Assembly: GCA_017654935.2 (NCBI GenBank)
Contig: CM065711.1
Location: 30,844,536-30,908,535, forward strand
Source of the DNA: Phymorhynchus buccinoides
Lineage: Eukaryota > Mollusca > Gastropoda > Neogastropoda > Raphitomidae
DNA: 64,000 bases
Direction of reading: 5' to 3'
Below the pieces are notes generated by a model. That model worked only from the letters and a program-made list of their open reading frames with translations. It was not told where the DNA came from and did not search any database. Within the stretch, counting starts at the first letter, position 1, and each line of letters opens with the position of its first letter. The position numbers were made by a program, and so were the translations under genes. This document shows positions 45,151 through 60,136 of the stretch, piece by piece.

Positions 45151-47065
45151 ATTGATTGATTGACTGATTTAATTTAAAGTCTGTTCACACAATGGTGATA
45201 TTAGACAAAAAAATAATAATACAAAATTAGTGTGTGTGCGTGTGCGCGCGCGCGCGTGTGTATGTGTGTGTGTGTGTGTATGTAAATATGTGTGCGTGTA
45301 TGTGTGTGTGTAAATATGTGTGCGTGTGCATGAGCAAGTGTAACTATGCATATGATTTTTTGTATGTGAATGAGGAGAAGAAAGAAAGAAAGAAAAAAAA
45401 GAGTGACAAAGAAAACAAAATTAATTAACTCATGAATTATACTAATCTTGCAATTCCAGAGCTGGATAAGACTATAGCAATTTTGATCATTTCATGACTG
45501 TAAACTACATCTTTTAAAGTTCCAATATGTACAAGGATGGGAGTGTGTTGACTGATTCGTGCAGTTTTCACTGGTCTCCCTGCTACGCACAGCCGACACA
45601 TTCCAATTTCAGAGGAGCAGAAAGGAGAAAAATTACTTCAAGATTAAAAACGAAAAGAAGCAAAAGGGCCAATAAGTCAGAACGATAGTAAATAATAGAA
45701 AGCAAAGGGAAAAGGCAGAGTCAAAGAGAGTGGTAGATTAGAGGAAGTTACAAGCACAGAACATCCAGAAGATGGGAGAACTATTTTGTCCAGCTCCACA
45801 CATATCGAGCCATGAGGATCCGAATCCACCCACTGCCCCTGACTTTGTGAAATATTCATAGGCAACACATTCTCTAAGCGGTTAGCTATGCACGATGACC
45901 CGATTTTATAAAAAACATTTTAACAAAGATATAGGTCTCCAGTTTTGTTATGTAATCCCTAGATTTATCCCCTTTTGGTATGCATGTAATTATCGCTTGT
46001 TTTTTAACAGATGAAAGTTCTCCCCTTTTATAACCACAATTTAACGTCCTGACAACAAACCCTCCTATCTTGCCCCAGAAAATCCGTCTGTTCCAGGACT
46101 CTAGTTATTCTTCATATCCTTTAATGCAATACTTGCCTCCTCAAATGTAATTTCGCCTTCTAAGCTGTATGCCTCATCATGATCCAAGTGAGGTATGTTT
46201 CTTACCAAACCATCTGTTTCACATTCATCCACGACTTTGTCAAATATTCATTATGCAGAACAACAAAACAATTCTTCCCGTCTTCACAGGCAGTCTCTAA
46301 ACGTCACCCTACACTTGTGTAGTTGTTTGTATGGTGTTTTATGCAAGGACATTGCAGTCAATAAGTTAATTTTAAACAAGACAAAAAAGGAGATTAAAAT
46401 TAATTCCTGGCAAATCACTGTATATGTTACCAGAAATACCTGGTAGTCTAAAACATGGAGCTAGCAGTTGCTTGATTTATAAGCTCATGCGTCGTTAATC
46501 CCCACCCCTCCCCATCCCCACCCCTAAAACAAATGAGGTAAAGGTGCAAATCAACACCCCCTTCCACCCCCTCAACACTCCCTCCCTGTGATTTCTCAGC
46601 TCTCCCCGCATTTTCAGATTTGCGTTTCTTAGCCAATATTAAGGTGTATTTTATCAACTTTTGAGCTAAATATCTTTGTTGAATAATTAATCGCAATCAT
46701 AGTAAAGGCCATTATTTCATGTGTAGCGCAATACACACAACAAGTGATGGTCTGTCTTACTTCATTGCGTTCTTTCCGTCTTGCCTTTATCTTCTACTAT
46801 TATTGAAGGCATATTTTAAATTATGTAAATGGATGAAAATTAACGTTAAATATAACAAACGATGGAGGTTAAAGTGCTCAATCTGCAACATAGATCGACA
46901 TAAAACCTAATATATATATATATATCACAAAACAAGGTAAAGCTTAACTTCGCCTGGACTAATAAGAAAGGCAAGACTAAAAAATCGGAAAGAACCGAGA
47001 AATGGAGGAGGAGGTGTGGATCTGCATTACCCAACTTTACTAGTGCTTTCATGTTCCGCACTAAC

Positions 47066-47162
47066 CTGTCACGTGGGCTGGACGGGAAGTTCTGGCATCA
47101 GTTCTGTCAGCAGCTGTGACCCCATTTCCATCAGACACCTTTACCATTTCAGCGTCAGACAT
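47066..47162 (-). CDS. Candidate first coding exon, minus strand (copy B)
   Basis: Counterpart of the exon at 13,032-13,128, with identical predicted peptide and identical CAG/GTTAGT donor. Conservation between the copies is weak evidence, because flanking non-coding sequence is also nearly identical. Confidence 0.3.
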
Positions 47163-47399
47163 TTTGTCAACCAGATCTAAGAAAGATACCAAAGTACCAT
47201 AATTTAAAATAAAGTTAAAACGATCGTTAACACTACTCAAAATATAATATAATGCATTAAGGTAATTTGCCACCTAGGCCAATGACTACACAAGCTTTTT
47301 GTACTCTAATGAATGCTTCAGTTTGACCGACGGGAGAATATTGTAGAGGCTTACTTTACCTCCTTGAACAAATCTAACTCAGAGGCTATTTTTGCCACT

Positions 47400-49725
47400 G
47401 AGAGATAGAGAGATACTGGCCAATGTACGATCTATGAGACCCACTGCTAAGAACACCACTCTGGACGAAATACAGGCAAACACACGATTCATGCGAGAGT
47501 ACAGAGATGTTTGTTTGTTGTCGTTTACAGAGACACGGATGTGTGACAACATTTCAGATGACATGCTGTTTATTGATGGCTTTGGTAAGCCTTACAGAAT
47601 GGACAGGGACACACAGGTAACAAATTTTAAAAAAACCAGGGCGGCAGCGTGTGCCTGTACGTCAACGAACGGTGATGCGACAGTGTGCATGTGACGGTAA
47701 AACGACAATCGTGTTCAGCTGATTGTGAACTGCTATCTGTGTCACTGTGACCCAGATACTTGCCACGAGAGTTCGGTCACCGTGTGTTACGTGCCCCCCT
47801 CTGACTGTGCTGCACGAGCTGCCACCGAGATCGCTGACACTGTGCACTCTCTTCAACTGATTATCCCTGATGCCCCTTGCTTTGGTTTGGGCGATTTTAA
47901 TCACTGCAACATTTTACCTTCTCTTCCTACTTGTAACCAATATGTATCTTGCTACACCCAAAATGAAAAGACCCTTGACTTGGCTATGGTAATATCCCAA
48001 ATGCTTTTAAATCTGTCACTCTGCCTTCCATCAGTGGCTCTGACCATAACTCTGTCTGCCTCATACCTAAGTATAGACACAAAATCCAGACTGACCCTGT
48101 GGTGAAAAAGTGTGTGAAAATGTGGACGCATCAAAGTGTAGCAGAACTGAGAGGATGCTTTGAGTGTACGGAATGAAGTGTGTTGACTGATTCATGTGAG
48201 AGTGTGAGTGAAGCTGCTGACGTTGTGTCTGATTACATTTCATTTTGTGAAGACATGATTATTCCCCAGAAAACTAAACATAATCCCTAACAATAAACCC
48301 TGGGGGACCAAGTCTCTAAAATCAACAATTAATCAAGAGAAGTTTCTTTTTCAGACTGGAACCAAAGCAGAAAGTAAGACCACCCAAAGAACATTGTCTG
48401 ACGAAATACGTGACCACAAAAAGGTTTACAAAGAAAAGGTTGAGTCTCAGTTCCAACGGGGGAACATGGCCGATGCCTGGAAAGGATAAAAAACCCTTAC
48501 TCTGCAGAATAAGCCAGGCAGCCAGACATCCGTCATGCCCCTGGAGGAACAACGATACTTTTCTGAAAAAGTTAATGAATTTTATTGCCATTTTGAGCGT
48601 GATGATGTGAAAGAGGATTTGGATCATGTTGTGAATAGACTGGATGAAATGTGCGTTGAGCGTGTGAATGATACGAGTGAATGTGTGATTGAGGCTGCAG
48701 AAGTGGAGGGATTGTTTAGCAAACTGAAGATCAGAAAAGCTGTTGGCCCTGACAACATCAGCGGGTGTCTTTTAAAATCATGTGCTAGTCAATTATGCAT
48801 GTTTTTAGTAATGTTTTGATGGTCTGTGAATGCTTGTTCTGTTCCTGATCTCTGGAAAAAGAGTATCATTTGTCCTGTCCCAAAGAAAAGTAAGCCTTCT
48901 TCCTTGAATGACTATCGCCCTGTTGCTTTGACCTCCATCGTTATGAAATGCTTGGAAAGACTCATTCTCAAATACATCACAACACTGACTACCCCTTTCC
49001 TTGATCCTAATCAGTTTGCATACAAACCTAACAGAAGTACAGACGATGCAACACTCACTCTCCTCCATAGCACATACACACAACTGGGAAAAACCCTGGC
49101 CCTTTTGTACGGATTATCTTTATTGATTTCTCATCCGCCTTCAACATTATCCGACCTCATCTACTGGCCACTAAGCTCCTCTCCTACAACGTCTGTCCTC
49201 ACTTTGTTAAATGGATGATCAATTTTCTTGTCAAAAGATCCGTCTGTCCACTTTCAGAAAGCTATCACGTCTGTAAGGCACTCTTCTACTGGCTCTCCTC
49301 AAGGCACTGTGCTCTCACATCTCCTCTTCACTCTCTACACTAATGATTGTACTGGCACTGACTCCATCCAACTTGTGAAATACTCTGATGATTCTGCTCT
49401 CCAAGATCTTTCCAACTCTGACCCTGTATACTTTGATCATGTTTCTTCTTTTGCAGCATGGTGTGAACACAACTGCCTGGACCTGAATGTACATAAAACA
49501 AAGGAATTGTTGATAGATTTTGTTTACAAAGAATCTACCTGTTGTGACTGACCTTTTTATTCGTGGTGTGAAAGTTAAACGTGTAAATGAGAATAAATAT
49601 TCAGGAACAATGATCGATGACAAGTTGAATGTTAATGCAAATGTTATCTTATCCACAAACAAATGTTGAATGTATTGTTTGCAAAAGCTTAGAAATCTTG
49701 GTGTGAATGAAACTGTTCTGCAAAG
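47400..49725 (+). pseudogene. Decayed CR1/Rex1-like LINE (copy B)
   Basis: Counterpart of 13,390-15,690. It has the same domain order and the same major frame breaks, plus a one-base difference near 48,798 that alters the break after KSCASQLC. The endonuclease part is slightly better preserved here (an uninterrupted GFGKPYRMDRDTQVTNF piece and G-D-F-N-H retained near 47,892). Confidence 0.85.
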
Positions 49726-49802
49726 CTTTCTAGTTGTGTGTGTGTGAAGGCCATGATCTTCTAAAACTTTACTTTTGGTTTCACTGATCATTGTGCGGAC
49801 AG

Positions 49803-52800
49803 AAGAGGCTGACACCAGCCAAACCCAGGGCTGGTCACTTGGAGAACACGTCAGTGAGACCTGCCCAGGTTCAGATTATTTCCTCACTGCCAATGTCACC
49901 AATGTCACTGTCATGTCAGTCAATATGTCAGAGTGTAACACGTTCTTTCTGTCAGCACAGCAAGGCGTGTTCTATGGATATTGTAACGGGTCCACGCCAT
50001 TTTGTCATCTGAACGTGTGGGCACGACGTGACATGTTTGTGCTGGCGCAATTTCGAAGAACGTCCTATTCATGCAATGGCGGAAGTTGGGCTATTGATAT
50101 CTGCGATCATAAGCAAGACTGGCTATTTGGCTGCTTTAATATGTACTGTGATGACCATTCTTTGGCAGAAACGTTTTTCGCATCAATTGAACACATTTTC
50201 AAAATTACATATTACAATATGTATCCAGTGAACGTGGGAGCAACGCCACTGTACGGCCCAGAAGATGGGACAGCAAAACCCCCCAAAATAATGAAACATT
50301 ATCCAGTGAAAGTTAGTCTTAATATTGTGAAAGGCGACGGTTTCGTAGTGCACTACGTGTCTCCACACTCTGGGTATGTCATGTTACCATGCCAGAACGA
50401 ACGCAAAGATTATTGGGAAGAAGTGAAAACTTCAGCTGCACACGTCATCATGGTCAGTTTCCAGGGAACCACGCATGACCACCACCCCTGTCAGTTTTAC
50501 ATCGAACTGATTCACAAACACCCAGACACAAATGTTCAGAATATAATGCGTGTATGTGATGGGTACAACATCTCAGCCACAGTCTTTCCAGCAGCGAGTC
50601 TGCGATTTCATTTCAGCAAATCAAGACGCTATTACAAGCAAATAAAGGTGGCTTTCTCCTTCCATTTGTACCTCAAAAAGCCTATTAAGTTAGGCAGCGG
50701 GTTGTTCAACTGTTCCGGTTACCTCTACGCTGATTTTCAACATCACTTGGACTGTAACCTGAAGACAGAGTGTGAAGGAGGACATGACGAAACAGAGCAC
50801 TGTCCTTACAGCAGTCCACTGTGCCAGGGACTGGTGGCTTCTCACCACAAATGTTTCCAGTTCATGAGACTGAGCACACGTGTGACTTATACACTGGGTA
50901 ATCATGTGTGTGGTAAAATTGGTGGAACGCTAGGAGCTGTGATATCACGGTCAGAGGTAGAAGACATTCAGTGGATTTTCAAAACTCATGCCACGATCCG
51001 GGTTCTAATAGGTTATTCATCAGGCTGGATCTATGTTCCCTTTCAGTACAGTAAGTTTCAAAAGTGGATCACCGGTGTTTTGATCTACAGGGTGCATGTC
51101 AAATTCACTTCTTCTTGCAGTCCATCAAGGATTGTTCATCGTGCAGCAGTTATGTGGACATTAACGAATTACAATGTACTGCATAGTACAGCAAAATCAT
51201 GGGACATACTGTGTGAAACCCATCCACCCAACCAACACCAGGTGTTCCCTGTGCACACTGTACAGATGCGTGGCTCACATCAACTTGGGTGGATGTTCAC
51301 CAAAACTCAACAGCATTTAACAGTTTGCTCCGCTGGTTTCATAACACATCAGTTTCTCTCACATGATTTTCGTGCTGTCTGTAGAAACGAGTTATCACAT
51401 AAGTTTGATGCACCGTTTAACATCAGCTCTGCATTTATTGATAGAAAAACATTGGCCCCCCAAATGGTAATGTTTGATTGTGATGATGATGGGACCACAA
51501 CACTGCCTTTCACTCTGGTCTGTGACTTTAGACACGACTGTCCAGATCACAGCGATGAATCCTTCTGTGAACATTCTCCACGTGGTGGCTTTGTGTGCGC
51601 CAATGGTCAGTGCATTTCACACAGCCAACGCTGCAACGAGTATTCAGATTGCATGGACGACTCGGATGAAAAACAGTGCAGTGTTGTTCTTAGATTGTAT
51701 CCCCAAAATAAGAAGATGCCAGCAGCTATAAAACATATGATGAATCTAGATGGGGCAGGATATTTCAGTCGGTGGTTGATGGAGTTAAACGAGTCTTGTC
51801 CACACTCTCATTACCATTGCACAGTGAAGGAGCTGAACTGTCTCCCTGTCTACACCAGGTGTAACGGACTGTCTGACTGTCTCTATGGCGAGGATGAAGA
51901 CAACTGTTATGCGATGACGTGTACTGGTTTCTACTCGTGCCTGGACTCCACAGTCTGTGTGCACGAGGATCATCTGTGTGATGGCTGGGGTCAGTGTCCA
52001 CAACGTGATGACGAATGGTCCTGTGACTCAGCCTGTCCCGAGGGTTGCCTGTGTGAAGGACATTCTTTCACATGCCCTGTTCCTATAAATGCCCAGCTCT
52101 TTACAGAGCTCAGATATTTAGATGCTACAGGTTCTGCGATGACTGTCGCTGGTCTGGGACGCAGCTGGTATCTCATTGGTTTGAAACTTTCCTTCTGTTC
52201 TCTTGTCAACATTTCAGATGTGAGACTGTTCAACTTGCAGTTCATGGATCTTTCACACAATCAGATTCCATCAGTCAACATTTCTCTTTTCCTTTCCTTG
52301 CCAAATGTAAAGGTCCTCCGTTTGGCAAACAACCGTCTAGCATCTTTTACAAACATATCCTTGTGTTTTACCCATGATGCACTTAGCACTGTAGATATTT
52401 CAGTGAACAGGCTATCTTTTCTTGATAACGCTTCAACTGTATTTTTTGCTAATTTAATCCGTTTAAATATATCATTCACCGATATTGACACAGTCAAATC
52501 GACAGGACTTAAACAATTACGGCGACTAAAAGAATTGGATATTCGAGGTAATCCTCTTCATAGCTTTCCATTGAACTTGCTAGGTAATTTGTCTCATTTA
52601 ACTAAACTGTTTTCTTCCAATTTCAGATTGTGCTGCAAGGTGTTGTGGCATAAAGAAGCACGCACTGGAAGGTGTTCAGCCCCAGAGCCTGTGTTTTCTT
52701 CATGCCACAATTTGATACCAACACAGTTCTACAGAACCCTGTTCTGGGTCAATGCTGTCTCGGCCATTGTAGGAAACGTGATGTGCTTCATAGTGGCAAT

Positions 52801-53638
52801 AAACATACAAAACATATTTTGTGTGAATTTTTCTTTGCTGATTGCCAATGCACAGCTTGCTAATTTGTGTATGGGCATCCACTTGGTCATAATTACAATA
52901 GGTAATGAAATACACAGAGGACAGTTTATCCACTATGAACAGATGTGGATAGACAGCACTGCCTGTAAAATGGCTGGTGTACTTTTTAACGTGTCCAGTG
53001 AGGTGTCAGTTGTGGTGATCTTCTTCATTATGATTGACTTTATATTCATGGCCAATTTCCCTTACAGCATGCATATACTTACTAGATGCTTAGCTCTTTT
53101 CAGTGTGACCATATGGCTCGTTGTTTTCATATCATCTCTTAGCACTGCTTATACTGAGTTGTTAGACTGGACACCTTGTAAAACATCTGGATTGTGTCGA
53201 CTTGGTTTGTTTGGTATGTGTTTGTGGCAGGAAGGATTTGGTTGGTTTATAGGCGTTCTGGTATTTAACATATTATTGTGTCTCGTGACAACGGCTGGCC
53301 TTATCATTATCTGCAAGCGAACTAAGCAACACCACACTGTGACTGATTCCACCAAAAGATCTCTCTACTATTCATCCCAGGTGTTTGTGAAAGTCGCTGT
53401 CACAGACGTCCTGTGCTGGTTCTCCATGGGGCTTGCCAACACGATGACTTCAGGCAGCCACGGTCTGGGACATGTCCATGTTGTTTTGACTGTGTTCATG
53501 CTGCCTCTCAACTCTGCCCTCAACCCCTGTTTGTACCTGTGGACTGTGGCTACCCACCATCAGCAACAAGCACAGATGAACAGACTGCTGCACACGTTGA
53601 AGACACGGTTGGCTGGGAACAAGGGCAGGCACAAATAA
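49803..53638 (+). CDS. Receptor 1: LDLa / lectin-like / LRR 7TM receptor (GRL101-like), copy B
   Basis: Same architecture, length and phase-1 acceptor (AG at 49,801-49,802) as the copy at 15,769. By eye I find only three residue differences over 1,287 codons: D to A near residue 12, K to Q before M-V-M-F-D, and G to S after D-E-K-Q-C. The frame is intact. The same atypical 7TM residues are present (no TM2 Asp, no TM3 Arg, no TM6 Pro). If A and B are alleles this is the second allele; if they are duplicates it is a very recent paralogue. Confidence 0.88.
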
Positions 53639-53661
53639 ATTATCTGAGGAATGTGTTACCC

Positions 53662-53780
<119 letters not shown>

Positions 53781-53948
53781 CCTCTCTCCTTCCCTCATGA
53801 CAGAAGCTCACGAAGGGCAGCAGCAACGACGAGAAAGAATGTGTCCAAGTATATTAAGGCAATACAATGAGTTTGTGAAAATCTAGTTGTTATAATATAG
53901 TCCAGTCATTTAATGGGTATTGCATCAGATGTTCTCAATTGTTAGCGT

Positions 53949-54230
53949 ATGAACCACCCTGTGGCAGCCCTTGATATGACATACAGGTTCCGGATGTCAC
54001 ATTTTGAAATGGAAAGAGTCATAAGTGAATTAAGATCAGCAGATGATAATCTACTATTGCTTTGTAATGGTGACTTAAATGAAAGAACTGGTATGATGCA
54101 ACCCTGGAACGATGTGCAATTTAAATTTCTTCCCTGCTATTGTTTGACAATTGCAATACGATGGAATACATGTGATTTAATACAAACAAACTTGACAAGT
54201 AACTTCTTAATATGTTGTAATGTTTTTTAA
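53949..54230 (+). pseudogene. LINE endonuclease remnant between the receptors (copy B)
   Basis: Counterpart of 19,890-20,110, better preserved. The frame runs on through GDLNERTGMMQPWNDVQF to a stop near 54,230. Copy A lacks about 100 bases of this region, so one copy has suffered a deletion. Confidence 0.45.
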
Positions 54231-54623
54231 AAAGAAATAAAAACTTGAATGGATGAAAAGTTCAAATGTCTATCTGAACAAAATCACACAGGGACTATCT
54301 TCATGCATGCTTAAGCAAATGGCCATAAGTAAAAGGATTGAATCCGACCACATTTCAAGTTGAACTGCATTACCAACTTGGATTAATCCTTTCAATATAA
54401 AACAGTTATAATAAATCATTACTGCGTTTTGCTTGGTACATAATTAACAATTTGTTTTGTTTTATTTTGTTTGTTTGTTCGGAATTTTTAGTCGTCTTCT
54501 TTTGTTATTCCCTTTCTTGTTTCAAATGATCTCTACTGTTATTTTCCTATTGATTCTCTATTCTTCTTCACATGATTGGGTAGAAAGGATTGAAATCGAA
54601 CCAATCAGAAACTGACACCTCAG

Positions 54624-57600
54624 CTGTGATGACGTCAGCCTCATCTGGATACGTCACATTGAGGGGGAACGAAGGTTTGTTGGGAGGGCGGGTAAGGCGT
54701 GTGCCTGTGCCTGAGGGGCACGTGGTCATGATCAGCTTGCGTTTGTTTAGCGTTGAAAACTGTTGCGATGAAGCCAGGGTTAGAATTCTTGTCAGCAATA
54801 ACATTCAGGATTTGACAGCCGTAGATGCAAAGCGTTCGCAGAAATACATCAGAGCCCAGCTCATAAAAACTGAAGAGGTTTTCTTTGAAGGAGATTCACA
54901 CTGCTCTGCAGCAGTTCCAAAGTGCTATGACTTTTTCTTCTCCTTCCACCCTGAACGCCAGGCACCGGCGGAACTCGGCGATGGTTTTTTCAACTGTTCC
55001 ACAGACAATTACCTCAGCTTCAAACATCACATGAACTGTAACTTGAGGACTGAGTGTGAAGGTGGACAGGACGAGACAGAACTCTGTCCCTACAGTAGTG
55101 CTGAGTGTCCAGGTATGGTGTCACTGTGTCACCGGTGTTACAAGCATGACACTATTGAAGCCTTCAGAAGAATGGCCGCTCTGGACAACTCTTACAGCAT
55201 CAAGTATCAAATAGTACATATCTACACCAATGCATATGTGAAACGTAAAATTTCTTATGGAAAACTAAGAGGATTTTGTCAGTACAAAGGAGGGAACTTA
55301 GGAATGCCTAAATGTAATCATGCCTGGTTCTATGACTTTCATAAATTCACTAAGCCATATGTGTATGCTACTACTACGGTTTTTGTTGGTCTGACTGTAG
55401 GAAATGTTTCTGTGCCAAAATTGTACAGAAACGAAGCAGTCAGCGAAGACAGAACAGTTCTCTACCACACCCTGCAGTTTGAGTTTGAAGAAAAAAGGCA
55501 TACAGACTAAATCTTGGCCTACATAAGTGCCTCACATATTCAAATGAAAAATTCAAAATTCAGTCCATGAGCATATTGTGGCCTGAACAAAAAGCAATAT
55601 TGTGTGAGTACAACCAGAACCAGATAGGGAGTTCTCTCAGTATAGCCATCAAACCATTCAGTTGTGCACAATGTCTGTACCCAGAATCTGTCGTAGCTTG
55701 TCCAGCTGGTCACGTGACTCACTCCTTCCTTCTGTGCGGTTCCTCTACAGACAGTGTGTGCAGTCAGGGACAGGTGTCAGCCTGCAGCTTTCCTCCCACC
55801 TCAGAAATGTCCGACAGATGGACTTCAGCACACCAGGGAGTCCCCCCTGTCCACTTGTTTCACTGTGAGAATGGTCAGCAAACATTGTCTTTCACTTTAG
55901 TCTGTGATTTCATTCAGGACTGCCAGGGTGGGAGCGATGAGAGTTTTTGCGTGCATCCCCCCTGTGTCCGATCTTTCACCTGCAGTAATGGTCAGTGTGT
56001 GCCCTACGACAATGTGTATGACCGAGTGCCGCACTGCTACGACGAGTCCGATGAACAAACGGAAAAGATTCACAGAAGTGAGCGACTAAGCAAGCCATAT
56101 TTCCCTTCTCCAGCTCTGGTGAACTTTGATGGAAACAGTGTGTTTGCTTCAACCCCAATGAAGATCAATGAGTCATGTCCTGATACCCACTACCGTTGTC
56201 CTGGTAAGCTGAATGACTGCTTACCAGTGTACACACGATGCAACGGGATGTACGACTGCGTAGGTCACGAGGATGAAGAAGGCTGTGAGCAGATGACGTG
56301 TCCTGTGTTTTTCCGATGCAGAAGGTCCAGACTGTGTGTGCATGGAGATCACCTGTGTGATGGCTGGCCTCACTGTCCACTGCGTGATGACGAGTTGTCC
56401 TGTGGAGGGGCGTGTCCTGAGCATTGTGTGTGTCAGGGTCACACTTTTGTGTGTTCTAGTCACTTCGCTGGTGATGATATCCCTGCTCTACGTTATCTGG
56501 ATGCCACAGGGTCTGGAACAACTTTCACCAATATCAGAAACAACAAATATCTGGTTGTGCTGATCCTTGCCCAGTGTTCACTGTCTGTCCTGCCCGTCAT
56601 GGAATATTCCAACCTGAAGTCACTTGACCTGTCCAGCAACAAACTACAGCGTGTCAATTTGGCTCAGTTTACAGCTCTGGGCAATCTACAATGGGTATCT
56701 GTATCCGACAACCCTATCACGTTGCTCTATACTGATGCAGCATTCACTGCGCAGCAAACTGAACTGAAGACACTGGATCTGTCACACACATTGTTGACAA
56801 CAATGGACTCAGAAGTTCTGTCCACGTTCAAGGCTTTATTAGAACTGAATCTGACTAGCACTACCATTCATACTGTAAGTCCTCACGGATTTCACTCAAC
56901 ACCTAAACTCAATAAACTGTACCTGGATGGTAGTCCTTTGAAAACATTCCCACCGGATGTGCTGAAACACCTTTCCAGTCTGCAGACTGTGACCACAGAC
57001 AACTATAAACTATGCTGCAGTGAGCTGCTTCCACACACTGTTGACAGAGTGGACTGCATCTCACCAACAGACGGAATTTCATCGTGCGAAGATTTGCTGC
57101 TTTCAGAAATGTACCGTGTGTTTCTCTGGCTCATCGGCTGTCTGTCAATCACTGGCAATGCTTTCTGCTTTCTAACGCGTCTGTGTGTGAAGAAGATGAG
57201 CTCTGCCAGTGGATTCAGTGTGTTTGTCACGAACCTGACTGTGGCTGATTTTCTGATGGGGGCCTACATCGCTATCATTGGAACTGCTGACGAATTGTTC
57301 CGGGGCAGGTATCTGTTCCACGATGATACCTGGATGGGCAGTGCAGCGTGTAAACTGGCTGGTTGTCTATCCATGGTGTCCAGTGAAGTGTCAGCTCTGA
57401 CCATCTGGTTTGTCACCCTGGACCGTTTCATTGTGCTCCGCTTTCCGTTCAGCACTCGGCGATTCCAAAGAAAATCAGCGGCAGCTGCTTGTGTGGTGAC
57501 CTGGCTGTGTGGAATGGTTCTGGCTGTGATTCCCCTGCTTCCACTGACTTCACACTGGGAGTTTTACGGCCAGACAGGCATCTGCATTCCTCTACCAGTA

Positions 57601-58032
57601 ACCGCACGAGACTTCAAAGGGAAGGCATATTCCTTTGGTGTCCTGATTGTTCTAAATTTCATTCTTCTTTTGATGATATCAGCAGGCCAGTCTCTCATCT
57701 ACCTGTCCATAAAAAGAAACGCCCTGACAACCACCACAAGTAAGCGATCACGAGACATCACCATAGCCCAGAGACTGATCACCGTTGCCATGACAGATTT
57801 CATGTGCTGGTTTCCCATTGGACTGTGTGGATTTCTGGCACTGGCTGACGTCACAATCACCATGGAGATCAATGTGGCCCTGGCTATTTTCATTCTGCCG
57901 TTGAACTCCTCCCTGAATCCATTCCTGTACACATTCAACACCCTGGCTGAAAAGCGCAGACAGTCCAACGAGGCCAAGATTTTAACCTGGTTGGAGTCTC
58001 ATGTAGATAAAGTTGATACAGATCATTTGTAA
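54624..58032 (+). pseudogene. Receptor 2, copy B, with a one-base frameshift
   Basis: Homologous to the copy at 20,493. The frame is open up to F-E-F-E-E-K near 55,488-55,496. There one base is missing relative to copy A in an A-rich run, producing TAA at 55,508-55,510. Shifting by one base restores an uninterrupted match to copy A through the rest of the lectin-like domain, LDLa repeats, LRRs and all seven helices to the stop at 58,032. There is thus a single lesion in about 3.4 kb. TM2 Asp, D-R-F and C-W-F-P are all retained. This is either a fresh null allele or pseudogene, or a homopolymer sequencing error. The lectin-like domain differs from copy A at clustered residues. Confidence 0.8.
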
Positions 58033-58295
58033 TAGAAGATGGGGGAAGTGCTTAGAATGAAATAAAACGAAATGCTACGAAAAAAATAAACTACAAAAAA
58101 GCAAGAAAAAATGTAATATTATTTATTGACAATCTTATTTTCTTTCTTCACCACTAAAAATTAGAAGATGATTACATAATTGGAGTCCGCCCCCCCCTCC
58201 CATATGTATGTGTTCGTTTGTCCGTCTCTAAGGACGATGACCATGCTTCAACAGCTCGTCCTTGTGGTAATCCAGGATGCTGGATGAGTTTGCAT

Positions 58296-58721
58296 ATGGC
58301 TAGTGAGGCCAAAGCGAGTCAGGAAGGATCTCTGACAGTGAGGACAGGAGAAAGAGTTGGGGGGATCAGTCAGGGATGCAGAGCTAGTGAGGCCAAAGCG
58401 AGTCAGGAAGGATCTCTGACAGTGAGGACAGGAGAAAGAGTTGGGGGATCAGTCGGGGATGCAGAGCTAGTGAGGCCAAAGCGAGTCAGGAAGGATCTCT
58501 GACAGTGAGGACAGGAGAAAGAGTTGGGGGGATCAGTCGGGGATGCAGAGCTAGTGAGGCCAAAGCGAGTCAGGAAGGATCTCTGACAGTGAGGACAGGA
58601 GAAAGAGTTGGGGGGATCAGTCGGGGATGCAGAGCTAGTGAGGCCAAAGCGAGTCAGGAAGGATCTCTGACAGTGAGGACAGGAGAAAGAGTTGGGGGGA
58701 TCTGTCGGGGATGCAGAGCTG
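58296..58721 (-). repeat. 84-bp coding repeat of a zinc-finger half (copy B)
   Basis: Five units with the same phase and content as the copy A array. One has lost a base (58,440s), and none is shortened to 59 bp. The arrays therefore changed independently after the copies separated. Confidence 0.88.
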
Positions 58722-60025
58722 CGACTGTTTAGGTGGATCTTGCGTGCCTCACGCTTAGCCTGAGATGTCTCGATACGGTGCGCTTCAAAGTTGGTGGCTC
58801 CCTTTGTTACTGCACCACGCCATGCTGGTCTGTTATGTGCAAGGGTTTCCCATGAGGAGACATTGATGTTGAAGTTCTTTAGGGACACTTTGAGGGTGTC
58901 TCTAAATCTCAACTTTGGTCTACCAAGACTCTGTTCACCAGTCTTCAGTTCTCCATAGAAGACACGTTTTGGTAGTCGATTGTCAGACATTCTGACGACA
59001 TGCCCAGCCCAGCGTAGTTGTGACTTGTGGAGTAGGGTGAAGATACTAGGCATGTCTATCCACTCAAGAATCTCGGTGTCAGGGATTTTGTCCTGCCATT
59101 TCACTCTCAAGGTCTTGTGGAGATCATGCATACAGCAGAGTGGTGAGGACAATGGCTCTGTATACTTTCAGTTTGGTTGAGAGGCTCACTCCTTCACGAT
59201 CCCAAACCGATGAACAAAGTCTGTCGAAGGCAGAGCTTGCCTTTGCGATTCTAGCATCTGTTTCATCATCAATGTTTACACTGCGAGATAGCGTGCTGCC
59301 CAGATAGGTGAACTTGTCCACCGCCGCCAGTGTCTGACCATTCACTGTCACTGTGGGTTCCTTAGTCCATGGAGCACTGCATGTCTTCTTGATTTCCAGC
59401 ATTGAGGGCACAGTCATCAGCAAACATGAGTTATCTCAGCCTGTCAACCTGGACCTTGGTCTTTGCCTGGAGGCGTTGTACGTTGAACAGCTTCCCATCC
59501 ATTCTGTATCTGATGTCAATGCCAGGGTCGTCTACTTGAAAGGCATGTGTCAGCATCACTGTGAACATCATGCTGAACAGTGTTGGAGCATACACACAGC
59601 CTTGTTTCACTCCACTGGTGACAGTAAATGGAGCGGATGGCTCTCCATCATTGAGGACTTGGGCTTGCATGCTATCACGGAAGTGGCGGACTGTCTGGAT
59701 AAATTTTGGTGGGCAGCCAAACTTGCTGATTATCTTCCACAATCATTCACGACTGACTGTTTCAAATGCTTCCGTGAGGTCGACGAAAGTGGTGTTGAGG
59801 TCGACGGTTTGTTCTGGACACTTCTCCCGCAGCTGGCGTGCGGCAAACACCATGTCTATTGTTCCTCGTTCCTTTTAATAGCCACACTGGCTCTCTGGCA
59901 AGAGGTCTTGTTCAAGGTGTTTGATTAGCCGATTAAGCAGGGCAAGGACTTTTACAGCAATGCTCAAGAGCGAGATGCCCCTGTGGTTTTCACACACCTG
60001 TTTGTTGCCCTCCCTCTTCCATATG

Positions 60026-60136
<111 letters not shown>

